64,000 nucleotides of DNA from Orychophragmus violaceus (lineage: Eukaryota > Streptophyta > Magnoliopsida > Brassicales > Brassicaceae). Location: positions 35,932,766-35,996,765 of the forward strand of contig CM058234.1 of the NCBI GenBank assembly GCA_030180135.1, in the 5' to 3' direction. A program made the position numbers and the translations under genes. Under the pieces are notes generated by a model. It did not search any database. It was not told where the DNA came from and worked only from the letters and a program-made list of their open reading frames with translations. Below, in pieces: positions 32,899 through 44,900 of the stretch (its first letter is position 1; each line of letters begins with the position of its first letter).

Positions 32899-33789
32899 CT
32901 ATAAGGTAGAACTTGAAGTAATAACATGAATACCTGAGGAAGTAGTCTCATACATCAACTTCAACTCCTCATAATCTTCCATGAATTTAATGCAATCTCT
33001 CTTCCAATGCCCAGTCTCTTTACAGTAGCAGCACTTACCAACGTAAGATGTATCTGACTCGGGCTCAGAAGACACACGCTTTCCATGATTCAAAATCTGG
33101 ACAACTTTGTCTTCACCCTTGTCAGCATTAGGTTTAGTAAACCTACCCTTCTCCTTCATGAGATTATACAGGGTACTCTTCACGTTTGGCTCAACTGTCT
33201 TGAGCATATCATGCAGTTCAGTCAGCGTCTTCGTTAAGCCTTTCTTGATATAGTTCCTTTTGAACTTATCATAGCTTGACGGCAGTGACTGCAGAATGAT
33301 CTCAGTTGCCAATTCTTGGCTAACTGGATAATCCAGTTTCCTCAGGTTATCAATGTAACCCATCATTTTAGTGACATGAGGACTTACTGGATGATCATTT
33401 GGTAGCTTGCAGCTAGTGAGAGACTTAACCAACTGGTATCTCTCCACTCTTACCTGCTCCTGAAATTTCAATTTCAGGCTGCTGATCATCTCTATTGGCG
33501 ACTTCATGTTCTCATATTGCTTCAGCAAATCTGAGTCCATGGTAGCCAATATCAGACCACGCACATCTACCGCATCATTATAATGCTTATTCCAAGCATT
33601 ATATACTGCATGAGAGGCATTGGACCCGATCCTCACGGGGAGAGCTCTCTCAAGGACATAGTCCTTTCTCTCCTACCTGAGGACTAGCCTCAGGTTCCGC
33701 GACCAAGTCAAGAAATTTGATCCGTTCAGTTTGTCCATCTCAAGGACAGACCGGATCGAGAAAGTGTTTTGATTGTTTGTGCTATTCAT
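32899..33789 (-). pseudogene. copia-1 gag (one nonsense codon)
   Basis: Starts at ATG 33789-33787 (MNSTNNQNTFSIRS) and ends with a CCHC knuckle, CCYCKETGHWKRDC, and ITSSSTL. An in-frame TAG (33673-33675) replaces the glutamine codon seen in the other two copies, after NLRLVLR. The capsid part carries the copia gag pattern (LTSCKLPNDHPVSPHVTKMM, ELATEIILQSLPSSYDKFKR). Other codons are intact, so the break is recent. Confidence 0.88.
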
Positions 33790-35314
33790 AACTGAAATTT
33801 AGAGATAAATAGAGTTTTAGTTATTCAGTTCATAAAAGAGTATTCTTAATAACTTATAAGAAAACTCGCATTGCATTCAAAATTTCTTTGTTTAACCTCA
33901 TAAGAATGCAATGATTCCGAGACCCATGTTCAGCTAAATCCAAAGTGGGCCACTGGCCGTCACCCAGAAGTAGCTTTACTTGGTAAGCATACACACAGCT
34001 AGTTATATCCAATAACTCTCGGTTGTGAATTGGGCCCAAGGCCCAATACACCAGATGTCTCAAGGCCCGGGACTCCCGATGGCCCAGTCAAGGAAACCAA
34101 TCTCTTACAGCCAAATGATCACTAAAGTCTGGGACTCCCAATGAAATTAGTGACTATATACTACTTTACTTACGCAAAAACAGACACCTCACACTGTAAG
34201 CCATATCTGTAATTGAATAAGCGTTAAGTAGCTGACAAGATTGGGCAAGACATCCAAGCTTGATATTGTTTTTGAGGATTTTAGGTTTTCTTTCCAAAAA
34301 TAGAAGATTACTATTTTGGAAACTTACTTATTTTAGAAACTTTCTAAATTTAGAAACATGCTAAAAATAGAAATTTCTAATTTAATATTTTATTAAAGTT
34401 TTCGGTTGGGTCACAAATTATAGGCCCAATTCTTGGCCCAAGACCACAGAATTCCAATTGGCCCAATAATTTGACATAACCGAGTCGGTTCATTAATTCT
34501 GGTCCAAGACCAAATTAACTACTAAATCCAACTGGTTATTTACTAAACCAGACCAGCTCTAAATTATTTGGTCCAACCAAATCAAACTTAGACCAGCCTT
34601 CGGTTTAGGTTAAAATTCAATTTTTGAATTTAAATCCGGTTTAATCAGAAATTAAATAATACCATGTATTAAATAATTTCCAGCAAACCGCGATTTGGGT
34701 TAACCGCTTGAACCATACATTAATTAAATAATTTGATCGATTCATACAAAGCAATTAAATAATTGCTTACACAAATCGTAAGCCACTCAATTCTAATCAC
34801 TTTAATAATTGAATTTGACAAACCAAATCGTAAGCCAAGCAATTAAAGTGATTCTTTCTATTAACAAACCAAATTATCAAAGTTAAATCAACAATAATAA
34901 GACAAAATTGTCTTTTGTCGATTGTTGCAGGTTTTGTTAAAAAAACAATCAACAAGACGATTGTTTTGATAAAGTTTTTCGTCTTTTATGCAACTTTTGA
35001 TTTTGAAAAAGTCAAGCGATTCTAACTTTAAGCTAACGAAGATGATAACAAATTGAATTTGACTTTTCCAATTCGTAATTCAATTAATTTTATCAAACAC
35101 TTACTCTTTTGTTAACGATTCGTAAGCAAAATCAACAGCAAAGTTACGATTCTCACAATAAGACGAAATCGATATTGAACATTAATCATCAAAACTTATC
35201 GATTTTCTTATTTCTAGGTTTTCAAAGTTTCAATCAATTTTACTCATTAAAATCGATTCATCAAACTAATAAACAACCTAGTATGATCCAAAAAGCAAAA
35301 ACCTAACGACCTAG
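33790..35314 (-). other. copia-1 leader, AT-rich
   Basis: About 1.5 kb between the primer site and gag. The gag-proximal kilobase matches copia-2 (for example the GTGACGGCCAGTGGCCCAC block). The part next to the primer site, about 34700-35300, is AT-rich with repeated CAATTCGTAAGC-like words and does not resemble the CpG-rich leader of copia-2 or copia-3. Confidence 0.6.
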
Positions 35315-35326
35315 GCTCTGATACCA
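35315..35326 (-). other. copia-1 primer binding site
   Basis: The minus strand reads TGGTATCAGAGC, complementary to initiator Met tRNA, one base inside the 5' LTR. Confidence 0.85.
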
Positions 35327-35327
35327 C

Positions 35328-35978
35328 TGAATGATTATGTGTGTTCATGGTGTAATTCACAGGTTACAACCTAGCACATAATCATCAAGGATCTAGGTGA
35401 TTTGCAGTTGAATCATAAATAGATCAGATTCATTACCTTATGATTGCAGCGGATTGATCAAAGGAATGAAGAGATCTGCAAGAGCTGATGAGAACCGGCT
35501 CCTCCTCAGGTATCCACACTCTTACAAGCTACTGGATCAGGCTGCTAGACCAAGCTGGAATTTCACAGAGAGAGAGAGGGCGGCCAGCCTTAGAAAATCG
35601 CAGACAGGAGAAGTCTTAGGGTTTTCTGGCGCCTCCTCTTCCTTATATGGGCCCAAGTAATTAAACTAATGGCTCATTAGGCTTTTGGGCCCAAGGCCCA
35701 AATCAGACAAAAGACTGTCTTTTGTCTGGCCCAATTCTCTGTACAAATACAGTAAATGCCTTGCATCTTACTGTATTAATTCCATTTTAACTTTCCCGTT
35801 AGCTATGGTGTGTGACCCTTAGGGATCATACAATACTGGTAATAAGTCCTAAACTTATAGATCATGAGCGGGCTCTAGCAAGTCATCATGATCACCCAGT
35901 ATTTATGACTTATGTCTGATCTCGACACTTATCATACTTTCTAGAGATAGTACGGTAGATTTCAGGACATTCCCAACA
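35328..35978 (-). repeat. copia-1 5' LTR
   Basis: 651 bp, nearly identical to 28893-29543. Differences noticed: GAGGGCGG for GAGGACGG, AAATAGATC for AAACAGATC, TTCAGGACA for TTCATGACA. Confidence 0.93.
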
Positions 35979-35983
35979 CTGGG

Positions 35984-36380
35984 AAGGCCCAGACGATGCC
36001 GAAGCCGGAGACAATCGAGCTCGAGCTCGGCAGAGGATGACGTGGAGATAGAGCAGCTCGGTCTTCGCCAGTTCAACTGATCCACATAAATCTCGGAGAT
36101 CGTTACGATGACGAGGCCGAAATATCAGGACGAAGAGATAAGAGTCGAGACTATTTAAGAAGAGAAGTGGCGACTCATTAAAGATAATTCCAACCTAGGC
36201 TAAGAACACTTCGATTAGATAGCTCGATTTTATACTTTGTACTCTCTTCTCGACTGTGTTTGTTCTATCTTGACGATCAATCTCAATAAAGTCTTTGATT
36301 CATAGGAAACTATACCATTTCTATATCCTAAAGTCCAAATCCACGAATACAAATTCTTAGTGTGAATCCCGGATCTCATA
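35984..36380 (+). repeat. Tat2 5' LTR, part 2
   Basis: Continues the LTR after copia-1, ends GGATCTCATA. The 3' copy ends TCTCACA, so the terminal CA has changed to TA here. A TATTTAAG promoter-like motif (near 56296 in the 3' copy) is present. Confidence 0.9.
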
Positions 36381-36382
36381 TT

Positions 36383-36400
36383 TGGCGCCGACTGTGGGGA
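36383..36400 (+). other. Tat2 primer binding site
   Basis: TGGCGCCGACTGTGGGGA follows the LTR by two bases. This form is usual for Tat-lineage elements; the tRNA was not assigned. Confidence 0.75.
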
Positions 36401-36454
36401 CATTCTATAGCCTTTCCTATCTTAAGAATCATATCCTAGATCCGATAGATCGAG

Positions 36455-38680
36455 ATGAATCCCGACCAAACTGGCTCTCCCAGCGCCACACCACCGGTTG
36501 ACCGCCCTCAAACGGTCGACAATGTTCCTCAGAACACTACCGGGGTAAGAAACATGGGTCAGACCGACGGCGTGTTGACGAGCTCTGCCTCGGTCTCCAC
36601 GACCTCGGCACCAACCGGCTCCGTCGCTCAAACAATCGCGACGAGCCAGACTCCGACAAATATTTTGTCAGGAACTAATGATCCGAGCAGAAACTGGGTG
36701 TGGATGAGAAATGACTCAATACCCACCCCAGGAGGGGGATCTGGAATAACCAGACCCAATTCGCCACTACCTTCTGCTCCACAGAGACAAGGGCCGAGCG
36801 ATCTTGCCGAGATCCGTTCGATGTTAAGCCTGTTGGTAGATCGAACGAGAAACAACGAGGCAAGCGCAAGGGCCCAAGAGATCGCGAACCGTTATCTGGC
36901 AGCGCAGCTCGAGGAACAAGAGCGGCGCCTGAACGCCCATCTTGAAGAGCTCGCCAGTCAAAGCCAAGGGGGCAGACCAACGCGAACTCCCAAAAGTCCT
37001 CCACCGTGTACCCGTTTGGACTTCTCCCAGGTAGTAACTCCTCCGGGAACGTCGAGAAATTTTGGTAATACGTCAAATAGCGGCTTCCGCCCTACAATGA
37101 CCCCTATCGCGGTACCGACCCCATTTGGTTCGAGTTCAATGATCACATATCCAACCGGGTCAAGAAACCGACCATTACCCGGGCCACCACCTTTCCCGAG
37201 TAACTCTAACATCCGACCGAGGCAACTAGGAGGTTATGCCTTCGCCTCGAGCTCGGGACTCCTTAACGGATCAAACTCAGTTCAGTTCCGAACGCCCCAG
37301 GTCGATCAGACGAGGTCGATCCCAACGATCGATCTCCTCGACCCCATTTTTCCGGAACAAACGTCAGGTCAGGCACAAGTCCAGTTCGCACCCGCAGAGG
37401 GCGATCAACACGATATGCTTAGACAATACATTGAGCAGGCTAAAGCCCAGTTCAACAGTCTGAGCTCGAAAGTTCACATGGCGACGAGCGCGGCTCCTGA
37501 CATCGATCGAGTGATCGAAGAAACACAACAAACGCCGTTCACAGATCGGATTGCGTTTGCAAGGATCCGAGAGATCAAGAAAACTAAGTTTCCAGAATTC
37601 TCTGGGAAATCAGACCCGAAAGCCCACATCAGGGCATTCCGACTAGCGATGGCAAGGGTGTACCTTACCAATGAGGAGAGGGAGCCAGCCTTCTGCAGGC
37701 TCTTCGTAGAAAACCTATCAGGCTCTGCCCTAGAATGGTTTGCCGGACTGGAAGAAAGGTCCATTGACAACTTCACCCAGTTCATGACGGCTTTCCTCAA
37801 GCAATACTCCGTTTTCATCGAGGAAAAGACTACCGAGGCAGCCCTATTTGGCGTCTCTCAAAAACCCGACGAAACACTTCGCTCGTACATCGACCGATTT
37901 AAGGAAATAAAATCCAAAATCGCGAACCCACGAGACGAGGTAGCTATAGAAGCGTTAAGACGGGGACTATGGTTCTCAACCAGATTCCGCGAGGAAATAA
38001 CAGTCCGCGAACCACAAATGCTCGATGACGCCCTCCATCGCGCATCGGCCTTTGCTCGCCTCGAGGACGAAACCACGGCCCTCAGGGAAAAACACCGGAA
38101 AGAAAGGAACCCGTCGGGCTCGCAAAATCCAAACTCGAAAAAGGATTCCCGTAAATCAGGGAACGTCAACGCGGTCGAGAGCCCAAAGAGCTCGAAGAAA
38201 TTCGAGTTCGACAAGGAAAAATTCTGTGATTTCCACAATAAAAGAGGACACTCGACCGAGGATTGCTATACTCGAGCTAAAGCAGAGGCTCAAAAACAAG
38301 AATCCGAAAGCAAAAAAGACTCCGAAGTCGAGGAGGAAACTCTGTCCGACAAAAAGGAAAACAAACAGACCAAGGAGTCGAACTCCAAAAAGCACTCCCA
38401 AAACAAACGGGAACGGTCAAAAGAGCCGGAATCTCCCGAAACACTCCCTCATGGGTCGCGGAAGCGAGTTGAGTTCATCCTCGGCGAGCTTAACCTAAGC
38501 GGCACTCTGGGAGGTTCGGCGCTATCCCCGCCTCTGGCTCCTGACAAAGGTTTACGCTCAAGAATCAATCTCCCTCGTCTCTGCGGGGGGGGGGGGGGGG
38601 GGTGGGGGGTGCACGGGCTATACCTCCTAAACGAATCGACTTCATATTCGGTGGCTCTAAGCTTTGCCGCGACTAGGTAA
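36455..38680 (+). CDS. Tat2 gag
   Basis: A 741-codon frame begins at ATG 36455 (MNPDQTGSPSATPPVDRPQT). The first 350 residues are Pro/Ser/Thr-rich and poorly ordered. A retrotransposon capsid core lies at about residues 370-545 (FPEFSGKSDPKAHIRAFRLA, then SALEWFAGL and RSYIDRFKEIKSKI). A knuckle of Tat type, CDFHNKRGHSTEDC, is at about 591-604, followed by a long Lys/Glu-rich tail. The frame then crosses an 18-G run (38585-38602); beyond it the true continuation (PPKRIDFIFGGSKLCRD) is in another frame, so residues after about 710 are an artefact. The original gag-protease fusion is broken there. Confidence 0.88.
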   Translation: MNPDQTGSPSATPPVDRPQTVDNVPQNTTGVRNMGQTDGVLTSSASVSTTSAPTGSVAQTIATSQTPTNILSGTNDPSRNWVWMRNDSIPTPGGGSGITRPNSPLPSAPQRQGPSDLAEIRSMLSLLVDRTRNNEASARAQEIANRYLAAQLEEQERRLNAHLEELASQSQGGRPTRTPKSPPPCTRLDFSQVVTPPGTSRNFGNTSNSGFRPTMTPIAVPTPFGSSSMITYPTGSRNRPLPGPPPFPSNSNIRPRQLGGYAFASSSGLLNGSNSVQFRTPQVDQTRSIPTIDLLDPIFPEQTSGQAQVQFAPAEGDQHDMLRQYIEQAKAQFNSLSSKVHMATSAAPDIDRVIEETQQTPFTDRIAFARIREIKKTKFPEFSGKSDPKAHIRAFRLAMARVYLTNEEREPAFCRLFVENLSGSALEWFAGLEERSIDNFTQFMTAFLKQYSVFIEEKTTEAALFGVSQKPDETLRSYIDRFKEIKSKIANPRDEVAIEALRRGLWFSTRFREEITVREPQMLDDALHRASAFARLEDETTALREKHRKERNPSGSQNPNSKKDSRKSGNVNAVESPKSSKKFEFDKEKFCDFHNKRGHSTEDCYTRAKAEAQKQESESKKDSEVEEETLSDKKENKQTKESNSKKHSQNKRERSKEPESPETLPHGSRKRVEFILGELNLSGTLGGSALSPPLAPDKGLRSRINLPRLCGGGGGGWGVHGLYLLNESTSYSVALSFAATR
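38585..38602 (+). repeat. G18 homopolymer causing a frame change
   Basis: Eighteen consecutive G, then T, then six more G. The downstream conserved segment is out of frame with gag. Confidence 0.9.
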
Positions 38681-38806
38681 ATTTGATCAAATCTCTTCAA
38701 AGAAGAGTCGAGACCGACAGAGGGGAGAAAACCCCAATGATGGGTCCAGACCACGAAATCATTTTCTACGAGAGCGAGACAAGTAATCTCGACAGACCAC
38801 ACGACG
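38603..38806 (+). pseudogene. Tat2 gag-protease linker
   Basis: In the frame beyond the G run: IPPKRIDFIFGGSKLCRD, a TAG, then VNLIKSLQRRVETDRGEKTP and MGPDHEIIFYESETSNLDRP. It is cut by copia-2 at CGACG and continues as DDALLVCLVVGD at 45944. This is the usual lead-in to Tat protease. Confidence 0.75.
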
Positions 38807-39460
38807 TGTTGGGAATGTCCTGAAATCTACTGTACTATCTCTAGAAAGTATGATAAGTGTCGAGATCAGACATAAGTCATAAATACTGGGTGATCATGAT
38901 GACTTGCTAGAGCCCGCTCATGATCTATAAGTTTAGGACTTATTACCAGTATTGTATGATCCCAAAGGGTCACACACCATAGCTAACGGGAAAGTTAAAA
39001 TGGAATTAATACAGTAAGATGCAAGGCATTTACTGTATTTGTACAGAAAATTGGGTCAGACAAAAGACAGTCTTTTGTCTGATTTGGGCCTTGGGCCCAA
39101 AAGCCTAATGAGCCATTAGTTTAATTACTTGGGCCCATATAAGGAAGAGGAGAGGCGCAGGAAGCCCTGGTGGTCTGCGATTTTCTGAGCTCCAGCCGTC
39201 CTCTCTCTTTCTCTCTCTCTCTGTTGATTCCGAGCTTGGTCTAGCAGCCTGATCCGTAGCTTGTAAGCGTGTGGATACCTAGGAGGAGCCGGTGATAATC
39301 AGCTCTAACTGATCTCTTCATTCCTTTGATCAATCCGCTACAATCATAAGGTAATGAATCTGATCTGTTTATGATTCAACTGCAAATCACCTAGATCCTA
39401 GATGATTATGTGCTAGGTTGTAACCTGCGAATTACACCAATGAACACACATAATCATACA
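38807..39460 (+). repeat. copia-2 5' LTR
   Basis: Starts TGTTGGGAATGTCC and ends AATCATACA. A TATAAGG motif at 39138-39144 is the probable promoter TATA box. Confidence 0.94.
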
Positions 39461-39461
39461 G

Positions 39462-39473
39462 TGGTATCAGAGC
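39462..39473 (+). other. copia-2 primer binding site
   Basis: TGGTATCAGAGC, complementary to initiator Met tRNA, one base after the LTR. Confidence 0.88.
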
Positions 39474-39586
39474 CTAGGTCGTTAGGTTTTTGTTGTTTGG
39501 ATCATATTAGGTTGCTTTAATGTTTGTAGAATCGATTTTTGGATGAAAATTGATTAAAAACTTTAAAAACCTAAAAGAGAAATCGC

Positions 39587-39628
39587 GATGAACAGTAATC
39601 GATGAACAGTAATCGATGAACAGTAATC
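39587..39628 (+). repeat. 14-bp tandem repeat, three copies
   Basis: GATGAACAGTAATC three times in a row, followed by a broken fourth copy (GATGAACTGAAAATC). Confidence 0.93.
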
Positions 39629-39639
39629 GCGATGAACTG

Positions 39640-39910
39640 AAAATCGCATGATCCGATTGAAACCCATCGGTATGCGATGTGATCGCCCGTGTCGATCGAC
39701 GAGGGAGCGAGATATCGATCGATATGAATCGGATCGATTGCTTCTCGCTGTCCCGATGACCCGATCGCAACGAGCTGATGCACGCCGGTATCGATCGACG
39801 CAGGAGCGTGATATCGATCGATATGCTGGCGAGAGATACGGTCCGCGAGTAGCCAATCGGTTCAACCGAGCTTCGCGGTTCGTTCTTCCCAAACCCGCGA
39901 CAATGAATCG
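39640..39910. repeat. CpG-rich leader with TCGATCGA palindromes
   Basis: A 35-bp unit, starting TCGATCGACG and ending ATCGATCGATATG, occurs at 39692-39726 and 39791-39825 with three mismatches. Frames on both strands here reflect lack of stops, not coding. Confidence 0.75.
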
Positions 39911-41055
39911 ATCAAACCGATTATGGTTCATTGTCAGCTTTAGCTTAAACCGCAGGTTAGGTCAAAATTGGCTAAAACACAAGGTGTTTCTTCCTGATTT
40001 TGGACTTAACCGAACCGATCCAATTTAATTGGTGGTTCAAGCGGTTAACCCAAATCGCGGTTTGCTGGAAATTATTTAATACAATTGGTATTATTTAATT
40101 TCTGGTTAAACCGGATTTAAATTCAAAATTGAATTTTAACCTAAACCGAAGACTGGTCTAAGTTTGATTTGGTTGGACCAAATAATTTAGAGCTGGTCTG
40201 GTTTAGTAAATAACCAGTTGGATTTAGTAATTAATTTGGTCTTGGACCAGAATTAATGAACCGACTCGGTTATGTCAAATTATTGGGCCAATTGGAATTC
40301 TGTGGTCTTGGGCCAAGAATTGGGCCTATAATTTGTGACCCAACCGAAAACTTTAATAAAACATTAAATTAGAAAGTTTCTTTGATTAGAAGTTTCTAAT
40401 TTTGGCATGTTAGGAAATTTCTAAATATAGTAAGTTTCTGAATTTAGAAAGTTTCTAAAATAAGTAGGTTTCCTAAAATAGAAAGTTTCCATATTTAGTA
40501 AGTTACCTGAATTGGAAAGTTTCCCAAAATAGTAATCTTCTATTTTTGGAAAGAAAAACCTAAAATCCTCAAAACCAATATCAAGCTTGGATGTCTTGCC
40601 CAATCTTGTCAGCTACTTAACGCTTATTCAATTACATATATGGCTTACAGTGTGAGGTGTCTGTTTTTGCGTAAGTAAAGTAGTATATAGTTATTAATTT
40701 CATTGGGAGTCCCAGACTTTAGTGATTATTTGGCTGTAAGAGATTGGTTTCCTTGACTGGGCCATCGGGAGTCCCGGGCCTAGAGACATCTGGTGAATTG
40801 GACCTTGGGCCCAATCCACAACCGAGAGTTATATAGATATAACTAGCTGTGTGCATGCTTACCAAGTAAAGCTAATTCCGGGTGACGGCCAGTGGCCCAC
40901 TTTGGTTTTGGTTGAACATGGGTCTCGGAATCATTGCATTCTTATGAGGTTAAACAAAGAAATTTTGAATGCAATGCGAGTTTTCTTATAAGTTGTTAAG
41001 ATTACTCTTTTATGAACTAAATAACTAAAACTCTATTTATCTCTAAATTTCAGTT

Positions 41056-41946
41056 ATAACTAGCACAAACAATCAAAACACTTTCTCGATCCGGTCTGTC
41101 CTTGAAATGGACAAACTGAACGGATCAAATTTCTTGACTTGGTCGCGGAACCTGAGGCTAGTCCTCAGGCAGGAGAGAAAGGACTATGTCCTTGAGAGAG
41201 CTCTCCCCGTGAGGATCGGGTCCAATGCCTCTCATGCAGTATATGATGCTTGGAATAAGCATTATAATGATGCGGTAGATGTGCGTGGTCTGATATTGGC
41301 TACCATGGACTCAGATTTGCTTAAGCTATATGAGAACATGGAGTCGCCAATAGAGATGATCAGCAGCCTGAAATTGAAATTTCAGGAGCAGGTAAGAGTG
41401 GAGACATACCAGTTGGTTAAGTCTCTCACTAGCTGCAAGCTACCAAATGATCATCCAGTGAGTCCTCATGTCAGTAAAATGATGGGTTACATTGATAACC
41501 TGAGGAAACTGGATTATCCAGTTAGCCAAGAATTGGCAACTGAGATCATTCTGCAGTCACTGCCGTCAAGCTATGATAAGTTCAAAAGGAACTATATCAA
41601 GAAAGGCTTAACGAAGACGCTGACTGAACTGCATGATATGCTCAAGACAGTTGAGCCAAACGTGAAGAGTACCCTGTATAATCTCATAATGGAGAAGGGT
41701 AGGTTTACTAAACCTAGTGCTGACAAGGGTGAAGACAAAGTTGTCCAGATTTTGAATCATGGCAAGCCTGTGTCTTCTGAGCCCGAGTCAGATACATCTT
41801 ACGTTGGTAAGTGCTGCTACTGTAAAGAGGCTGGGCATTGGAAGAGAGATTGCATTAAATTCATGGAAGATTATGAGGAGTTGAAGTTGATGTATGAGAC
41901 TACTTCCTCAGGTATTCATGTTATTACTTCAAGTTCTACCTTATAG
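41056..41946 (+). pseudogene. copia-2 gag (start codon lost)
   Basis: The start codon used by copia-3 (ATGACTAGC) is ATAACTAGC here (41056-41058), so translation could begin only at the next Met, 41107 (MDKLNGSNFLTWSRNLRLVL), 279 codons. Capsid and CCHC knuckle (CCYCKEAGHWKRDC) are otherwise complete, ending HVITSSSTL at TAG 41944-41946. Copia gag forms the particle that packages the RNA. Whether the shorter product works is unknown. Confidence 0.85.
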
Positions 41947-44900
41947 GTATTGGATACTGGTTGTGGCACTGATATTTGTTATAATATGCAGAGCCTAAGC
42001 AACAGTAGAACGTTGAAGGAAGGACAAGTGGAACTGCATGTCTGGAAGGAGCTATGGATGCTGCCTCAGCCGTAGGGTTTTCACTTGTAGATGCCTTTGA
42101 GGCTTGGTTTTGTATTAAGTAATTGCTACAATGTACCTGCTTTAAGCAGAGTTGTCTTTCATTTTCTTGTAAGGATTTGAATGTTTTTCATTTTGATAAA
42201 AGACAAGTTTTGTTCTTTTGATCTCAATGAAATATTGATTGTAGCACCCTATTCAAGGAATGGGTTTTATATCTTAAACCAAAGAGTGCCTAAATGTAAC
42301 ATAAATACCGAATTGGTTTAAATCTGATGAATTAAACCTGTTTTTCTTGGCGTAAATGTTTTGGTCACATAGAGTGAGTCGGATTCAGAAATCCCATAGT
42401 TATGGACTTTTGGGCTCATTTGATCGGATATCTTATGAGACTTGAATTCTGCTTACTGGACCAAAATACAAAGGGCCCATCTTAGCCGAGCTAGAGAAAA
42501 GCCCAAAGACTTATTGGACCTTGAACATACTCATGTATGTGGCCCGATGAGCAGTAATGCCAGAGAAAATTTCTTGTACTTCATTATCTTTACTGATTAC
42601 TTCAGTGAGTATGACTGTGTTCATTTGATGAGACACGAGTCAGAATTCTTTGAAATGGTCGAAAGAGTTCCAAAATGAGGTATAGAATCTGAGTGACAGA
42701 AGTATTGAGACTCTGGATTAGATCACGAGTGAGAATACTTAAGTCATTGATGGTGTGATCATATGAATGAGTGTGAAGTCGTTTCACAGCTCATTTCTCC
42801 TGAAAACCTGGAGGTGTTTCTGTGAGAAAGAATCAGATCTTATTAGAAATTATTAAAGATGAGTCACAAGAATCTTCCATGATATTCTTTAAGAATAACG
42901 CTCTAGAAATATCTAAGTTTACGCTGAAATAGTTCCACTAATATCAGTTGAAAGACACCACATAAATGTGGACTGGAAATGATCCAAATTCGTCTTTACT
43001 GAGTATTTGTAGTTGAGCTATTTCGCTGGTTGTCCTAGGGAAACCAAGGCTTGTTACTTTTTACGTCCATTCCGAAAACGAAGTTAGGTTGTTCGGAATT
43101 CTGTTTTCTAAAAGGAAAGTTGCTTTCCAAGAAGAACAGTGGGAGTAAAAGTATAACTCGAAGAAATTCGAGAAATACATGAGGCTGCTCAACCTGTTGA
43201 GGGAGAGCAGCGGATGGATTTACAGATTTCTGTAGAATCTACACCTGCAGAGCCTGAAGTTCGCAGATCTGAATGAATCCGTCACTAATCCGAGAGTGAT
43301 TTCTCGTGATTAATTGCCATGATCTGATGATCATTGAAAGTGACGAACCTGCGAAATTCACAGAAGCGAAAGTGAGCCCGGACTCCGAAAAAAATTATAC
43401 TGTATGTAAGTTAGCTTCATCGATCCATTCATGGATAGAAGCAAACATATCGGAGTTGGAATCTTTGTTCTGTTGAAGTAGTCAAGGTTTTGACTTGAAC
43501 AGGAACGAGATGGAACTGTGCGTTTACTAATAGATAAGTGGGAGCGATGTTGCATTTCTCATAGTGAATGTCGATGACATACTGGTTCTCGGAAATAACG
43601 TTCCAATGCTGCAGTCGGTAAAGGACTGGCTTGGGAGTTGTTTTTATGATTGACATGGGTAAAGCCACGTATGTTCTTGGATTTTGGATCTAAAGATAGA
43701 GATCCAAAAGAGCTGATAGGACAAAGTCAGGATTCTTATATTGACAAAGTCCTACACGTTTTCAGCATTCCAAGAAGGGTTTTATGCCAATGTCACATGG
43801 CATTACGTTAAGCAAGAAACAGTGTCCTACGATAACTGCTGAGCTTGAATGCATGGATGAGATTCCATATGCGTCGGCAATTGGATCTATCATGTATGCC
43901 ATGACACGTACTTGTTTTGATGTTGCTTTAAAGTTAAGCAAGACAAGTAAAGACCAGTCAAATCCAGCAAAGAATCACTGGATAGACGTAATGAATATCC
44001 TCAAGTATTTGGAAAATACTTAGGATAAGTTCTTGATTTACGGAGAAAGTGAGGTGCTACAAGTCGATAGAGTCTGAAAGGCAAGTTTCCAACAGACAAA
44101 GATGATTTCCGGTCACAGTCCGGTTATATCTTGTGTCTGTCTGGCGGTGCAAGGCACTGTTGCTGACTCCATGACTTAAGCTGAACATTTCACAGCTTGG
44201 GTAGCGGCGAAAGAGGTTGTTTGGATAGAAAAGTTCATCACTAAACTTGATGTGGCTAACTGCACATCTGAGATCCAAACACATTGAGGGTAGGTATAAC
44301 CTATTCCGTGAGATAAATGACAGAGGTGTTAAGTAGATAAGCAAGTTTCAACAAATGAGAACGTTGCTAATCTATTAACGAAGCCACTCCTTAGGCCTAA
44401 GCACGAGTCGCGGACTGTAGCTGTAGGATAAGTGAAATTAAGATGTAGTCTTAATTTCAGTGGGAGTTTGTAAAGGGCTTTATTTAGTTGTTTTGAAAGG
44501 TTCATGTAAACATAATATTTTATGTTTATGAAATTTATGATTTCTGGATTATTTTAACTGTGATATAAATAATCATTCCAAAATGATTCATGTCATTATA
44601 TATGGGCCATCAAAGTACATGAGTAGACTTGATCCTGAAAAGCCATATTTAACGAAATGACATAAATCATAGTGTCCATAGTCGAAGGTTGTTGAAATTG
44701 GAACACCAACAACCACTTGAGACTAGATTGTGTTGAGACTTATGACCAAGTTTCGAGGGGTCATAGATGCGCGGCATCAAAGTCGACACATAGGTATATG
44801 TAGGGGAGCATATGACGGACATGGCCCGCTGATGAGAACTCTACAAGATATTAATATATGTGTCATAAGAGGTTCTCATATACGACTATAGAGTATAGTC

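Larger units (their letters stand above)
28893..35978 (-). mobile_element. copia-1: non-autonomous Ty1/copia element
   Basis: LTRs of 651 bp at 28893-29543 and 35328-35978 differ at only about three positions seen by eye, so insertion was recent. Target duplication CTGGG (28888-28892 and 35979-35983). The element reads on the minus strand: primer site 35315-35326, leader, gag (32899-33789), eroded protease, integrase and RT, and the purine tract AAGTGGGAGAT. Its leader differs from those of copia-2 and copia-3. Confidence 0.93.

Noticed and set aside
36675..38401. Several minus-strand and off-frame ORFs over Tat2 gag
   Set aside because: Shadows of the long gag frame, with no domain of their own.
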